A stretch of DNA of 64,000 nucleotides. Origin: Lactobacillaceae bacterium AF64-9pH9TA (lineage in GTDB: Bacteria; Bacillota; Bacilli; Lactobacillales; Lactobacillaceae). Positions 39,783 to 48,569 of this stretch are shown piece after piece. Every line of letters begins with the position of its first letter. Positions within the stretch are counted from its first letter, which is position 1. A model generated the notes under the pieces. It saw only the letters and a program-made list of their open reading frames with translations, was not told the origin of the DNA and made no database searches. The stretch lies in NCBI GenBank assembly GCA_027681045.1, contig JAQDCK010000001.1:186001-250000 (forward strand), in the 5' to 3' direction. The translations under genes and the position numbers were made by a program.

Positions 39783-40619
39783 ATGGAAAACGTGAGACTG
39801 ATAGTTGATTCAAGCGCCAATACTTTGACCGACCCAAGCCGCGGCCTTGAGGTCGTGCCACTGACTTTGACCATCGGCCAGGAAAATTGGCTGGATGACG
39901 AGCAGCTGGACATGGGCGCTTTTTTGAACAAGATGGAGGCCAGCCAGGAGGCAGGCAAGACTGCCGCGCCAAGTATCCAGCGCTGGCTGGATAGTTTGGA
40001 GGGCTGCGAGAAGGCAGTGATCGTGACGATTACCAGCGGCTTGTCGGGGACCTACTCTTCCGCCTTGCAGGCCAGAGACATCTATTTAGAGACCCACCCG
40101 CATGCCCAGATCGTGGTCGTTGACTCCCGGTCAGCCGGTCCGGAACTGGAAGTAATCCTGGAAGGGATCGAAAGCATTCTTAAAGATGACAAGCTCCGTT
40201 TTGCTGACTTGGAAGCCAGAATTGCCGAATACCGGACCAAGACTCACTTGCTTTTCGTCCTCCAGTCCCTGCGAAACCTGTCCTTAAACGGCCGGGTGTC
40301 GCCAGCCGTGGCCAAAATTGCGGGGATGCTGAAGATCAATTTAATCGGGACGGCCAGCGTTGACGGTGACTTGCAGCCTTTGACCAAGGCCAGAGGAATG
40401 AAGAAGGCCCTGCGGGAACTGGTCAAGCAGATGAAGGAAAAGAAGTACCAGGGCGGCCGGGTCGTGATTGACCACTGCGAAAACGAGGCTGATGCTGAGA
40501 AGCTAAAGGAATTGCTGCTAGCAGAATATCCGGAGGCTGAGATTACCATCCGGCCAATGCGGGGCCTGTGCTCTTTCTACGCGGAAAGAGGGGGGCTCAT
40601 GGTCGGCTTTCACAATTAA
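39783..40619 (+). CDS. DegV-family fatty acid-binding protein
   Basis: DegV proteins bind fatty acids and, as FakB subunits, present them to the FakA kinase for incorporation into phospholipids. This copy has 278 residues, with the family start VRLIVDSSANTL, the TITSGLSGTYSSALQA block, and an Arg/Phe-rich C-terminus. The ribosome-binding site is weak (CGGGATAA). It is a single-gene unit, divergent from eno. A second family member lies at 50585-51430; the two are not adjacent. Confidence 0.93.
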   Translation: MENVRLIVDSSANTLTDPSRGLEVVPLTLTIGQENWLDDEQLDMGAFLNKMEASQEAGKTAAPSIQRWLDSLEGCEKAVIVTITSGLSGTYSSALQARDIYLETHPHAQIVVVDSRSAGPELEVILEGIESILKDDKLRFADLEARIAEYRTKTHLLFVLQSLRNLSLNGRVSPAVAKIAGMLKINLIGTASVDGDLQPLTKARGMKKALRELVKQMKEKKYQGGRVVIDHCENEADAEKLKELLLAEYPEAEITIRPMRGLCSFYAERGGLMVGFHN

Positions 40620-40631
40620 TAAGCTGAAAAA

Positions 40632-40674
40632 TAAAAAATCCAGGGTTCTGTTAAGTTAGAACTCTGGATTTTTT
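40632..40674. terminator. Bidirectional terminator between degV and the PAP2 gene
   Basis: AAAAATCCAGGGTTCT and AGAACTCTGGATTTTT form a stem of about 16 pairs with one G-T pair, flanked by A and T runs. It serves both converging genes. Confidence 0.92.
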
Positions 40675-40714
40675 GCTCCTATATATCCTTATCGTCTCTG
40701 TTATGTATTATCTC

Positions 40715-41302
40715 TTACTTCAAAAATAGGGCAGCATAGATTGTCTGCACCACTGTAAAACAGAAGACCGACAAGGCCACGGCTCCCAGGACGTCTGACG
40801 GGTAGTGGGCCCGGAGGTTAAGGCGGGAGATAACCACAAAGAGCCAGTAGACCAAAAGAATTACGGCAAAGAACTGGTCAAATTCCCGTCTGAGCAGGGC
40901 GTAAAGAATCAAGCACATGGTCGTCGCCCCTAAGACATGGCCGCTGGGGAAGCTGTAGCCTTCTTCTTCAGACAAGTGGGCATGTGGACGGCTCCGCTTG
41001 ACCAGGTGCTTGACGATAAAGCCGGCCGCGTCGGTCACCCCTAAGGTGGCCAGGACCCAAAGGCCGAGCCGGTAATTGTCTTCGTTTAAGAGCAGGCCGG
41101 CAATCAAGACGTCCCAGACAATGACCAGCTTGGGCTCGTTGATGAAGGCGATGATCTTCCAAAAAATATTCTTCTGTGTCCGCACCAGTTTCTTGTGCAG
41201 CTTCCGGTCCAGGCGGTTGAAGGCTGGGGAATAGAGAATGTTGAGGATCAAGACCAGCAGGACCAGCCCTGAGATTGTCAGTGAGATAAGGTCGACTTGC
41301 AA
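40715..41302 (-). CDS. PAP2-family membrane phosphatase
   Basis: A 195-residue integral membrane phosphatase, likely acting on lipid phosphates (undecaprenyl diphosphate or phosphatidic acid). All three active-site motifs are present: KHLVKRSRP (about 95-103), PSGH, and SRLNLRAHYPSD with the catalytic His. There are about five to six membrane segments. It is a single-gene unit. The substrate cannot be told from sequence. Confidence 0.93.
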   Translation of the reverse strand: MQVDLISLTISGLVLLVLILNILYSPAFNRLDRKLHKKLVRTQKNIFWKIIAFINEPKLVIVWDVLIAGLLLNEDNYRLGLWVLATLGVTDAAGFIVKHLVKRSRPHAHLSEEEGYSFPSGHVLGATTMCLILYALLRREFDQFFAVILLVYWLFVVISRLNLRAHYPSDVLGAVALSVFCFTVVQTIYAALFLK

Positions 41303-41546
41303 ATTTTCATTTTCCTTCTAGCAAACTTGACTTGTCCGGATAAAAACAACCGGACTTTTACGGAAAATATTCTACACGTCCGCGGCAGGAAAATCAACCA
41401 ATACAGGAAGCGCATACAAAGCTGGTAAAAGTCGGCCAAAAATAATGAAACCGCTTGCTTCACAAAGGGCTTTTTGTTAAATTAGACCAGGAGAAAAATA
41501 ACAACATATAAACGGTAAATAGTGTTAGGAGCTTGTTTAGGAGAAA

Positions 41547-42371
41547 ATGAGAACGAGAAAGAAAATTTGCGATATGAATGTGGCGGTGGTTGACCGGCAG
41601 AATCTGCCGGTCTTGCTGGCTAGCGGGAAAATAGCCGCCCAGGCTGACGAGGACTACCAGATAAACCAGAAGACGGTCGCAGTCTACGACTTCCAGATGG
41701 ACCTGCTTTTGGGCAAGTACCGGACGATTATTTATGACGCTGCTGCCGGCTGGGTCTTGCTTAAAAAGAAGACATGCCGCCGCCTGGTTCATGAACTGAG
41801 AAAGAAGGAGCCAGCCCACGAACTGACTATTAAAAAGCAGCTCTGCCGGCAGATTGGAATGTCCGACCAGTACGTGCAGTCTTTTGGCTCGTACGCCTAT
41901 TTCTCTTTTTTTATCATGCGCCACAAGCCGCTTGACCTGGTGGGCCTGCACCAAATGAAGCTGTTTGAGTGCCTTGACAATCACGGCCTTTTTCTGACTT
42001 TAGATCGGCAGTACTGCTTTAGCCTGGAGATGCCCAGACAATCTGGCCGGGGCCAGCAGATCCTGCAGGACTGCATTACCCACAACGCTGCCTTCTTGCA
42101 CCTGGCAAGCGCCCGTGCAGCCAGCTGGGGCTGCCAGTTAAAACCGGTCAGCCGCAAGTCTCTCTTAAACGACCCGGCTTATATCAGACAAAGCCGGCTG
42201 GCGGAAATCAGGGCCATGGATCCCCGGCAGATTTTGGAAGAAGCAGAGGAGAACTACTTAAACTATTGCTCAGAGGAATTTTTGAAGGAATTCCGGGCCT
42301 GGAACTGGGGCAAGCAGGACATGCGGCAGTTGATCAACTACTGCAATAAGTCCTTTAATGAAATCAAATAA
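41547..42371 (+). CDS. Protein of unknown function, possibly ComK-like
   Basis: A 274-residue protein preceded by TTAGGAGA. The segment DYQINQKTVAVYDF (about 36-49) recalls the YEIN-KT-A opening of the competence regulator ComK, and LVGLHQMKLFECLDNHGLFL with a downstream QQILQDCITHNAAFL fits the second half of that family. It is longer than ComK (about 190 residues) by a charged C-terminal extension (about 205-274). There is no membrane segment or signal peptide. The ComK link is by eye and tentative; otherwise hypothetical. It has a terminator of its own. Confidence 0.6.
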   Translation: MRTRKKICDMNVAVVDRQNLPVLLASGKIAAQADEDYQINQKTVAVYDFQMDLLLGKYRTIIYDAAAGWVLLKKKTCRRLVHELRKKEPAHELTIKKQLCRQIGMSDQYVQSFGSYAYFSFFIMRHKPLDLVGLHQMKLFECLDNHGLFLTLDRQYCFSLEMPRQSGRGQQILQDCITHNAAFLHLASARAASWGCQLKPVSRKSLLNDPAYIRQSRLAEIRAMDPRQILEEAEENYLNYCSEEFLKEFRAWNWGKQDMRQLINYCNKSFNEIK

Positions 42372-42395
42372 CTCAAGGCGAAAAAACAGCAATGA

Positions 42396-42425
42396 AAAAT
42401 GCTCATCAACCGATGAGCATTTTTT
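42396..42425. terminator. Bidirectional terminator between the ComK-like and LysR genes
   Basis: AATGCTCATC and GATGAGCATT pair around AACC, flanked by A5 and T6, between convergent genes. Confidence 0.9.
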
Positions 42426-42439
42426 GTATACTTATAATC

Positions 42440-43342
42440 TTAGCCCAGATTTTGTGCCTTGAGCCAGTTCATCAAGTCCAGGACGTGTTCGTCGAGGACA
42501 TCCTTGCAAGTGAAGAGGGTTAGGTCTGAGCTGACCTTGACGTCCAGTGGAACCCGCTTTAGGCCGTTGACTTCGCAATTGTCGTCATCAAGCGGGCCGG
42601 TGTACGGCTGGATAGCCAGGCCTTGCTGGGTGTAAACCATCATGGTTTGCGCCACGACATTGTTGGCAAAGAAGATCCGGCTTTGTTTGCAGTTCTTTTC
42701 AATCCGGTCCTGCATCAAGGTAATCAGCGGTGATGAACAAGAAAGGTCCAGGAAAACCAGGTCTTTGCCGTCCAGGTCCTTTTCTGAAAGCAGGTCCTTT
42801 TCAGCCAGAGGGTGGTCACTTGGCACCAGGGTGCACCACTTCAACTTGCCGATCGTGTAGGCGGTGAAGTCCGGGAATTTCGGCATGGCTTCCGGAGTAG
42901 ACAAGACCAGGTCAAGCTCGTGGGAGGCCAGCTTCTCAAAGAGAACCGGGCTGCTTTCAACGAAGAATTCGATATTGACGGTGTCACGGCTTCTGCGGAA
43001 CTGGCGGATCAAGCCAGGAAGCATCAGCTGCTCGGCCAGAATCCCGATTAAGCCAACCTTCAAGGTGATTTGTCCTTCTGACATGGCGATCCGCTTGGCC
43101 TTGGAAATGGCGGTCCGGTAGTCGTTCAATTCGCTCTTGATGCTGTTGTACAAAGACCGGCCGGCCGGGGTCAGCAGCATCTTGCGGCGGGAGCGGCTGA
43201 ACAGCTGGTAGCCCAGTTGCTTCTCGATTGAGGATATGGCCAGGGAAACAGCTGGCTGGGACATGTTCATGTTTTGTGCAGTCTTGGTAAAGCTCTGCGT
43301 CTGCGCGGCGTTTACAAAGATCTCTAGGTGTTCGATTCTCAC
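42440..43342 (-). CDS. LysR-family transcription regulator
   Basis: A 300-residue LysR regulator: winged helix at the N-terminus (MRIEHLEIFVNAAQTQSFTK, then SQPAVSLAISSIEKQLGYQL) and effector domain from about residue 90 (ITLKVGLIGILAEQ). It diverges from an ABC exporter 400 bases away. The intervening region has palindromes that may be its sites. Effector and targets are unknown; CysB/CbbR-like subgroup by general look only. Confidence 0.93.
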   Translation of the reverse strand: MRIEHLEIFVNAAQTQSFTKTAQNMNMSQPAVSLAISSIEKQLGYQLFSRSRRKMLLTPAGRSLYNSIKSELNDYRTAISKAKRIAMSEGQITLKVGLIGILAEQLMLPGLIRQFRRSRDTVNIEFFVESSPVLFEKLASHELDLVLSTPEAMPKFPDFTAYTIGKLKWCTLVPSDHPLAEKDLLSEKDLDGKDLVFLDLSCSSPLITLMQDRIEKNCKQSRIFFANNVVAQTMMVYTQQGLAIQPYTGPLDDDNCEVNGLKRVPLDVKVSSDLTLFTCKDVLDEHVLDLMNWLKAQNLG

Positions 43343-43745
43343 GGGTTTACTAAGCTCCTCATAATAATAAAGATTGAAATGTCGGATATATATGCTACGC
43401 GTATCAAACAGTTCTGATATAATAATATATCAATTCCTCAAGAAATAAAAACACTTGTTATTAAAAAAATCGAAACTTTTAAAAAAAGCAATTTTTCCCT
43501 AACAATTTCTAATTTTCCCGGTTAGAAAAGCTGCCAGGCAAAAGAAATTGAGGTATTAACAATGAAAAGGTGTTCATTGTTTAGTATTATGACTAAACTT
43601 TATTGCTAATCCTGTAAAAAATCAAGTGGTAAACTCGGAAAAATGATCGATTTAGAAATAAATTTAGAAATATGTACTTGTTGATTTTAATAAGAATAAA
43701 GTATGATAGAATTTCGAAGTATCGAATAAATTAAGGAAGTGGAAC
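43343..43745. promoter_or_regulatory. AT-rich divergent regulatory region
   Basis: This 403-base gene-free stretch holds an 18-base dyad TGATATA-ATAA-TATATCA (43415-43432) near the LysR gene, and a perfect dyad AACAATGAA-N6-TTCATTGTT (43558-43581). Near the ABC exporter is a promoter-like pair TTGATT (43681-43686) and TATGAT (43702-43707) with short 15-base spacing. AAGGAAG serves the exporter start. The length and dyads suggest regulated transcription both ways. Confidence 0.55.
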
Positions 43746-45488
43746 ATGAAATACGTCTTTATCTACCTCAAAGACTATAAAAAAGAAAGTATTCTGGCCC
43801 CGCTTTTCAAGCTGCTGGAAGCCCTGTTTGACCTCTTCGTTCCCCTGGTCGTGGCCAGGATCATCGATTACGGGATCAAAGAAAGAAACCAGGCCTATGT
43901 TTTCCAGCAGGTTGGCCTCTTGGCCCTTTTGGCCCTTTTGGGGATCACGGCCAGCATTACTGCCCAGTGGTTTGCCGCCAAGGCCAGCGTGGGCCTGGCC
44001 AGCCAGTTGCGGCAAGCGGCTTTTGACAAGGTGGAAAAGTTCAGTTTTGCCAACCTGGACCAGCTGCCGCCCAGTACCTTGATCACCCGCTTGACCAGTG
44101 ATATCAACCAGGTGCAGACCGGCTGCAACATGGCTTTGCGCCTCTTATTAAGAAGTCCTTTTATCGTCTTTGGGTCAATGATCGCGGCTTTCACGGTCAA
44201 TGTTAAAGCGGCCTTGATCTTTGCCGTGGCGATTCCGCTTTTAGCCCTGGTCGTTTTTGGCATCATGCTGGTCAGCATCCCCCTTTACCGGAAGGTGCAG
44301 AAGCGGCTGGATGAAATTACCCGCCTAAGCAATGAAAACCTGACCGGGGTCCGGGTCATCCGGGCCTTCAGAAAAGAAGGAGCCGCCGTGGCCAAATTTG
44401 ATGAAAAAGTTTCCGCCATGACCAAGCTGAACGAGTTTGTCGGCCGCCTGTCAGCCGCCATGAACCCGGTGACTTATGTCATGATCAACATCGCGGCCAT
44501 CGTCTTGATTCAAGTTGGCGCCATCCAGGTAAATACCGGAGCAATGGCTCAAGGGCAAGTGGTGGCTCTTTACAACTACCTGGCCCAAATGATCGTGGAA
44601 CTAATCAAGCTAGCCAGCCTGATTATCACCATCAACCGGGCCTGGGCCTGCGGGGACCGGGTTGGCCAGGTTCTGGCCACGGAAAATGACTTGATTTATC
44701 CTGAAGCAGGTCCAAAGGTCACAAACAGTCAGGTTAATTTTAAAAATGTTTCCTTTACCTATCCGGCAGCCTCAGCGCCGGCCGTTTCAAACTTGACCTT
44801 TACGATCAAGCCGGCCACGACTGTTGGCATTATCGGGGGGACGGGCAGCGGCAAGAGCACCCTCTTGAAGCTGTTGACCCGCTTTTATGACTGCGGGGAA
44901 GGGGAGATCAAGCTGGGCGGATTTTCCTTAAAAGACATAACCCAAGAGCAACTGCTGGACCAGTATGCCCTGGTGCCGCAAAAGGCCCAGCTTTTTGCCG
45001 GCAGTATCCGGGACAACCTGCTGATGGGCAGGCTGGAGGCTAGTGATGAAGACTTGTGGCGGGCACTGGAATTGGCCCAGGCGAAAGACGTAGTCTTGGC
45101 TAAGCCCGGCCAGCTGGACTTTCAGCTCGAGCAGGAAGGCAGAAACCTTTCCGGCGGGCAAAAACAGCGTTTGACCATCGCCCGGGCCCTGGTCAAGCAG
45201 GCTCCGCTTTTGATCTTGGATGACAGCGACAGCGCCCTGGACCTGGCAACGGGGGCGCGTCTGCGGCAGGCTCTGGCCAGCTTGAAGGACGTAACTAAGA
45301 TTCTGGTTTCCCAGCGGGCTTCCAGCATCATGCAGGCTGACCAGATCTTGGTCTTAGACGATGGCAAACTGGTGGCCAGCGGCAAGCACGAGGAGCTTTT
45401 GGCCGACTGCCAGGTCTACCAGGAAATCTATTATTCCCAGTTACCGAAGGAAAAAGAAGCGAAGGAAGATAAGGAGGGGAGCCGATGA
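43746..45488 (+). CDS. Heterodimeric ABC exporter, degenerate-site subunit (LmrC/BmrC-like)
   Basis: A 580-residue half-transporter: six-helix membrane domain (about 1-310), then the nucleotide-binding domain. Walker A is GGTGSGKSTLL and the signature LSGGQKQRL. Walker B ends LLILDDSDSALD, with Asp in place of the catalytic Glu, and the switch position reads LVSQRASS, with Gln for His. These are the marks of the non-catalytic partner in LmrCD/BmrCD-type multidrug exporters. The next gene overlaps its stop by four bases (ATGA). Substrate unknown. Confidence 0.93.
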   Translation: MKYVFIYLKDYKKESILAPLFKLLEALFDLFVPLVVARIIDYGIKERNQAYVFQQVGLLALLALLGITASITAQWFAAKASVGLASQLRQAAFDKVEKFSFANLDQLPPSTLITRLTSDINQVQTGCNMALRLLLRSPFIVFGSMIAAFTVNVKAALIFAVAIPLLALVVFGIMLVSIPLYRKVQKRLDEITRLSNENLTGVRVIRAFRKEGAAVAKFDEKVSAMTKLNEFVGRLSAAMNPVTYVMINIAAIVLIQVGAIQVNTGAMAQGQVVALYNYLAQMIVELIKLASLIITINRAWACGDRVGQVLATENDLIYPEAGPKVTNSQVNFKNVSFTYPAASAPAVSNLTFTIKPATTVGIIGGTGSGKSTLLKLLTRFYDCGEGEIKLGGFSLKDITQEQLLDQYALVPQKAQLFAGSIRDNLLMGRLEASDEDLWRALELAQAKDVVLAKPGQLDFQLEQEGRNLSGGQKQRLTIARALVKQAPLLILDDSDSALDLATGARLRQALASLKDVTKILVSQRASSIMQADQILVLDDGKLVASGKHEELLADCQVYQEIYYSQLPKEKEAKEDKEGSR

Positions 45489-47257
45489 AAAAGCAAGACA
45501 AGAAAATGGACAGCTGGCAGGCCATGAAGCAGCTTCTGCCAATTATCGGCCGCTACCGCCTTCTCTTATTCATCAGCATAATTCTGGCGGCAGTCTCCGT
45601 TATCCTCCAGCTTTATGTGCCGATCATCTTTGGCCGGGCCATTGACCAGATTGTCGGCACTGGCAAAGTTGACTTTCCGGTTATTGGCCAGGACCTGGTC
45701 CAGATTTTAATCTTGGTGCTTGTCTCAGCCGCCGCCACCTGGCTGATGGGCTTGATCAACAATAAACTGACCTACCGGACCGTCCAGGATATCCGGGAAA
45801 AGGCCATCCGGCAGCTGCAGCTTTTGCCCTTGTCATATTTGGACCAGCACCCAAGTGGGGACATTGTTTCCAGAATAATTGCTGACACTGACCAGCTCTC
45901 TGATGGCCTGCTCTTAGGCTTTTCCCAGCTTTTCTCCGGCTTGTTCACTATTGTGGCTACCCTGGCCTTCATGCTCAGCCAGTCGGTAGAAATCACCCTC
46001 CTGGTTTTGCTCTTGACTCCTTTGAGTTTCATCGTGGCCCGCTTTATTGCCAGCCGGTCCTACCAGATGTTCAGAAAGCAGAGCCAGACTCGGGGCGAGC
46101 AGACCAGCTTGATTGAGGAAATGGTGAGCGGGGTCAAGGTGGTTAAGGCTTTTGGCTATGAAAAAACTGCCTCAAGTCGCTTCGCTGAAATCAACCACCG
46201 CCTGCAAGAATACAGCCAGCAGGCGACCTTTTATTCCAGCCTGACCAACCCGGCCACCCGCTTTATCAATTCCTTGATTTATGCCCTGGTTGCCTTGGTG
46301 GGTGCTTTTGCCATCATGGGCGGGCGCCTTACGGTTGGGGGGCTCAGCGTTTTGCTGAATTACTCTAACCAGTACATGAAGCCTTTTAACGACATCAGCT
46401 CGGTGATTACTGAGCTGCAAAACGCGGCTGCTTGCGCCGGCCGGGTCTTTGAACTGATCAATGAAGAGGCGGAAGTTGATCCGGTGGACTTAAGCAAGGC
46501 TGATGGCAATTTGCTTGAAGTCAAGACCGGTTCAATCGTCTTTGACCATGTCAACTTCTCCTACCAGGCGGACAAGCCTCTGATCAGGGACTTCAACTTG
46601 ACTGCTAAGCCGGGGATGCGGGTTGCCCTGGTCGGGCCGACCGGCTGCGGGAAGACGACCACCATCAACCTGCTCATGCGCTTTTATGACGTGGATTCCG
46701 GCGGAATCTACTTAGGCGGCAGAAATATCAAGGATATGTCCCGCCATGCCTTGAGAAAAAATTTCGGCATGGTCTTGCAGGATACTTGGCTGGAAGAGGG
46801 GACAGTCCGGGACAACCTGGCTTACGGCAAGGAAGACGCAACGGATGAAGAAATCATTGAAGCCGCAAAAGCCGCCCACAGCTGGGGCTTTATCCGCCGC
46901 CTGCCCCAGGGCCTGGACACGCCCCTTTCCGCTGACAGCTTAAGCGCCGGGCAAAAGCAGCTGCTCTGCATCACCAGGGTCATGCTGCTGGACCCGCCAA
47001 TGCTGATTTTGGATGAAGCAACCAGCTCTATCGATACCCGGACAGAAATGCTGATTCAAGTTGCTTTTGACAAGTTGATGCAGGGCCGGACCAGCTTTGT
47101 CGTGGCCCATCGTTTGTCCACGGTCGTTAATGCTGACTTGATCCTGGTGATGAAGGACGGGCAGATTATTGAACGCGGCAAGCACGCTGACCTTTTGGCT
47201 CGGGGCGGCTTTTACAGCCAGCTTTACCGCAGCCAGTTCGCGAAATTACCTTTATAA
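45485..47257 (+). CDS. Heterodimeric ABC exporter, catalytic subunit (LmrD/BmrD-like)
   Basis: A 590-residue half-transporter with six membrane helices and a complete ATPase site: GPTGCGKTTTI (Walker A), MLILDEATSSID (Walker B with catalytic Glu) and VVAHRLSTV (switch His). Its signature is LSAGQKQLL rather than LSGGQ. In heterodimers that motif pairs with the partner's degenerate site, so the two genes complement each other. GAGGGGA ribosome-binding site inside the preceding gene; start overlaps it by four bases. Confidence 0.94.
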   Translation: MKKQDKKMDSWQAMKQLLPIIGRYRLLLFISIILAAVSVILQLYVPIIFGRAIDQIVGTGKVDFPVIGQDLVQILILVLVSAAATWLMGLINNKLTYRTVQDIREKAIRQLQLLPLSYLDQHPSGDIVSRIIADTDQLSDGLLLGFSQLFSGLFTIVATLAFMLSQSVEITLLVLLLTPLSFIVARFIASRSYQMFRKQSQTRGEQTSLIEEMVSGVKVVKAFGYEKTASSRFAEINHRLQEYSQQATFYSSLTNPATRFINSLIYALVALVGAFAIMGGRLTVGGLSVLLNYSNQYMKPFNDISSVITELQNAAACAGRVFELINEEAEVDPVDLSKADGNLLEVKTGSIVFDHVNFSYQADKPLIRDFNLTAKPGMRVALVGPTGCGKTTTINLLMRFYDVDSGGIYLGGRNIKDMSRHALRKNFGMVLQDTWLEEGTVRDNLAYGKEDATDEEIIEAAKAAHSWGFIRRLPQGLDTPLSADSLSAGQKQLLCITRVMLLDPPMLILDEATSSIDTRTEMLIQVAFDKLMQGRTSFVVAHRLSTVVNADLILVMKDGQIIERGKHADLLARGGFYSQLYRSQFAKLPL

Positions 47258-47400
47258 CTGAATGCTTTTTAACCGTTCTCTAAGTGAGAGCGGTTTTAAT
47301 TTACAAAACAATTGTAAAAATACTATTATTTTTAAGAAAAAAAGATAGAAGAATTTAGTTTAATTACTTAAAAAAGTCTCTAATGACAAAAAATAGCTAG
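47258..47400. other. AT-rich interval after the ABC exporter
   Basis: A possible terminator with arms AACCGTTCTC and GAGAGCGGTT lies at 47270-47297, with TTTTAATTT after it. Beyond it I see no gene, ribosome-binding site or repeat before the short ORF at 47401. Confidence 0.5.
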
Positions 47401-47568
47401 ATGGAAGCTGGTAATCTGATTGAAATAGATGATCTGACAAATTTCCTGCGAAAGTCATTTACTTATATCCGGGAGCCCTTCCTGGTTCTGGAAGTCAAGG
47501 ATAATAAAACGGCCATCGTCTATGCCAATAAGAAGCTGGGGGACACGGCCCTTAGGATTAAGACATGA
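47401..47568 (+). pseudogene. Short ORF of 55 codons, probable gene remnant
   Basis: ATG to TGA encodes a 55-residue acidic-to-neutral peptide with FTYIREPFLVLEVKD and TAIVYANKKLGD. Codon use in the second half is genome-like, but no ribosome-binding site precedes the ATG and the start side is AT-rich. It looks like the end of a decayed gene. A faint resemblance of the TY...IVY layout to the small protein at 37665 is noted but not established. Confidence 0.3.
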
Positions 47569-47600
47569 AAAAAAGGAGTTACACTGGTGACTCCTTTTAC
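47567..47600 (-). terminator. Terminator of the YitT gene
   Basis: AAAAGGAGTTAC (47571-47582) and GTGACTCCTTTT (47587-47598) pair with one G-T pair, with an eight-base T run on the minus strand. Confidence 0.85.
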
Positions 47601-48496
47601 TTTCTGATAAATAAACTGGATTGTTTAGTCTGGTAGCTGAAGCCTTCGCCCAAAGCTTCATTGACGTCAAAGAAGATGATAAAGGCCTTAGGGTCTTCTT
47701 GCTTGACGATCTTCTTCAATTCCGGGATTTCCCTTGGCGACAGAACCAGGTAGATCATGTGGCGGGGGTCGCTGGAATAGCCGCCCTCAGCGTTAATGTA
47801 GGTGAAGCCCCGCTCTAAGCGCAGGTCAATCAGCTTGGCGATATTCTTGTAGTTCTGGGAAATGATGAAGACCCCCTTAGCCCGGGTCCCACCTTCAGTA
47901 ACCAGGGCCATGACCTTGGATAAAATGAAGCAGGAGACCATGGTGTAGCCGATATGGAAGAAGTCCAGGTAGGACAGGGAGCAGGACAGGGCTAAAAAGT
48001 CCAAAGCCAGCAGGCCCTTATTGGGCTCGATCGCGTATTTTTCTTGCAGGACTCTGGCGATAATGTCGCTGCCCCCGGTCGTCCCGTTAAAGCGGAAGAC
48101 CAGTCCCAGTCCCAGCCCCGACAAGCAGCCGGCCGTGACTGTGGCCAGGAAGGGGTCGTGATGGAGGGGAACTTGGTCTATAATAGACTGCAGGGTCCAC
48201 ATGCTCAAGAAGAAGGACAGGCAAAGGGTTCCCCAGACGGTATAAATCATAGCCCGCTTGCCCATATATTTAAAGCCCAAAAAGATCAAGGGAATGTTGA
48301 TGATGAAGGTACTGAGACCAGGGTTGACCCCCAAGAAGTGGCGGATGATCAGGGTAAAACCCGACAATCCCCCGTCGGCCAGCTTGTTGGGAATCGACAC
48401 CATGTCCACGCTGAAGGCGTAGATGGCCGAACCCAGGGCAATCATCAGGATATCGATCGTGTCACTAGTGGTCCATTTGAATTTTGGCTTGTTCAT
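47597..48496 (-). CDS. YitT-family membrane protein
   Basis: A 299-residue protein with five to six N-terminal membrane segments (DUF161-like, MVSIPNKLADGGLSGF and RFNGTTGGSDIIARVL) and a cytoplasmic C-terminal DUF2179 domain (EGGYSSDPRHMIYLVLSPREI). Function of the family is not settled; transport roles have been proposed. AAAGGAG precedes the ATG. It stands alone on the minus strand, divergent from cca. Confidence 0.9.
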   Translation of the reverse strand: MNKPKFKWTTSDTIDILMIALGSAIYAFSVDMVSIPNKLADGGLSGFTLIIRHFLGVNPGLSTFIINIPLIFLGFKYMGKRAMIYTVWGTLCLSFFLSMWTLQSIIDQVPLHHDPFLATVTAGCLSGLGLGLVFRFNGTTGGSDIIARVLQEKYAIEPNKGLLALDFLALSCSLSYLDFFHIGYTMVSCFILSKVMALVTEGGTRAKGVFIISQNYKNIAKLIDLRLERGFTYINAEGGYSSDPRHMIYLVLSPREIPELKKIVKQEDPKAFIIFFDVNEALGEGFSYQTKQSSLFIRK

Positions 48497-48569
48497 TTCG
48501 ATACTCCTTTCTTAATTATTCCCCATGCGTAATTAATTTTAGCAAAAAACAGTCAAGGTGGAGAAGATG

